Source of the DNA: DASRSS01 sp035656335
Lineage (GTDB): Bacteria; Actinomycetota; Actinomycetes; Mycobacteriales; Jatrophihabitantaceae
Length of the DNA: 6,662 nt
Assembly: GCA_035656335.1 (NCBI GenBank)
Contig: DASRSS010000035.1
Coordinates: 1-6,662, forward strand
Direction of reading: 5' to 3'
Under the pieces are notes generated by a model. The model worked only from the letters and a program-made list of their open reading frames with translations. It had not been told where the DNA came from and ran no database searches. This document shows, piece by piece, positions 6,352-6,662 of this stretch (the stretch's first letter is position 1; every line of letters starts with the position of its first letter). The position numbers and the translations under genes were made by a program.

Positions 6352-6662
6352 CTAACGCTGCAGATGCTCGCCCGCGCCGACCGCGTACGCCTCCGCGACC
6401 CAACCGGCGAACTCGTCGTCGAGCTGCTCCGGCGTCGAGATCCGGAATTGGTGGACGAACAGGCGCTTCGTGTACGGCGAGACGTGGATGATCCGCGGGT
6501 CGGTCACGGTGCGTTGCAGGTCGAGGTAGCCGGCCAGCACGCCACGGTCGGTCGGTCGCGCGCCGGCGAAGCCGCGCCGGGTGCCCTTGAGCGTCACCGT
6601 GGTCTTCGCCGGGGCGTACGTGAACGGGCCGCATGCCGCGATGAGCGCGACGAACCGTTCGA
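6352..6662 (-). CDS. DUF5655-like hypothetical protein, C-terminal part (5' end outside window)
   Basis: Reading the minus strand from the right edge gives about 102 residues ending at TAG (6352-6354). The frame stays open to the edge. A GTG at 6595-6597 is in frame but is not the real start, because the residues before it (ERFVALIAACGPFTYAPAKT) read as family sequence. Visible blocks are RRGFAGARPTDRG, LAGYLDLQRTV, HVSPYTKRLFVHQFRI and LDDEFAGWVAEAYAVG. They resemble the small actinobacterial proteins labelled DUF5655; this is recognition from memory. The function is unknown. No signal peptide or membrane segment is visible in this part, so it is probably cytoplasmic. It converges on the Eis-like gene with 18 bases between stops and so is not part of that transcription unit. 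Confidence 0.75.
   Translation of the reverse strand, partial: ERFVALIAACGPFTYAPAKTTVTLKGTRRGFAGARPTDRGVLAGYLDLQRTVTDPRIIHVSPYTKRLFVHQFRISTPEQLDDEFAGWVAEAYAVGAGEHLQR

Noticed and set aside
5957..6634. Minus-strand open frame (225 codons) spanning the right edge and the Eis-like gene
   Set aside because: It is Arg/Pro/Ala-rich without a domain, and overlaps both the Eis-like C-terminus and the better-supported DUF5655-like frame.

Overview
This 6,662-base window has very high GC, dense short-spaced genes and strong G/C preference at third codon positions. All recognisable genes belong to families typical of Actinomycetota (high-GC Gram-positive bacteria). The DUF4081-type GNAT acetyltransferase and the Eis-like acetyltransferase are the best lineage pointers. 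I cannot resolve the genus from the sequence alone.

Layout: five genes run left to right and one runs right to left at the far edge. (1) Bases 2-598 are the 3' part of a DUF4081/GNAT acetyltransferase whose start lies before the window. (2) Bases 595-1263 are a HAD-superfamily protein, overlapping gene 1 by 4 bases. (3) After a 76-base gap, 1340-3073 and 3070-5100 encode two ABC half-transporters that overlap by an ATGA junction. They look like the two unequal halves of a heterodimeric exporter of the LmrCD/BmrCD/TM287-288 type. (4) After 33 bases, 5134-6333 encodes an Eis-like GNAT acetyltransferase. (5) After an 18-base convergent gap, 6352-6662 on the minus strand is the C-terminal part of a small DUF5655-like protein that runs off the window. 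No stretch longer than 300 bases lacks a gene. I see no tRNA, rRNA, CRISPR array, insertion sequence or phage gene.

Functionally, the core is the exporter pair. The first half has an intact Walker B glutamate but a glutamine in place of the switch histidine. The second half has an altered signature (LSTGQ) and an insertion between its first two membrane segments. This asymmetry points to one fully active and one weakened ATP site. The Eis-like enzyme immediately downstream on the same strand could share transcription with the exporter. That would place an export pump beside an amine acetyltransferase, a pairing plausible for toxic-amine or drug defence, although the substrate is unknown. The HAD protein lacks the usual second aspartate of the DxD motif, so it may not be an ordinary phosphatase.

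The region reads as ordinary actinobacterial chromosome. I did not find convincing evidence of a previously undescribed system. The points most worth checking are the mixed features of the degenerate ATP site, the non-standard HAD motif, the exporter/Eis pairing and possible leaderless starts.
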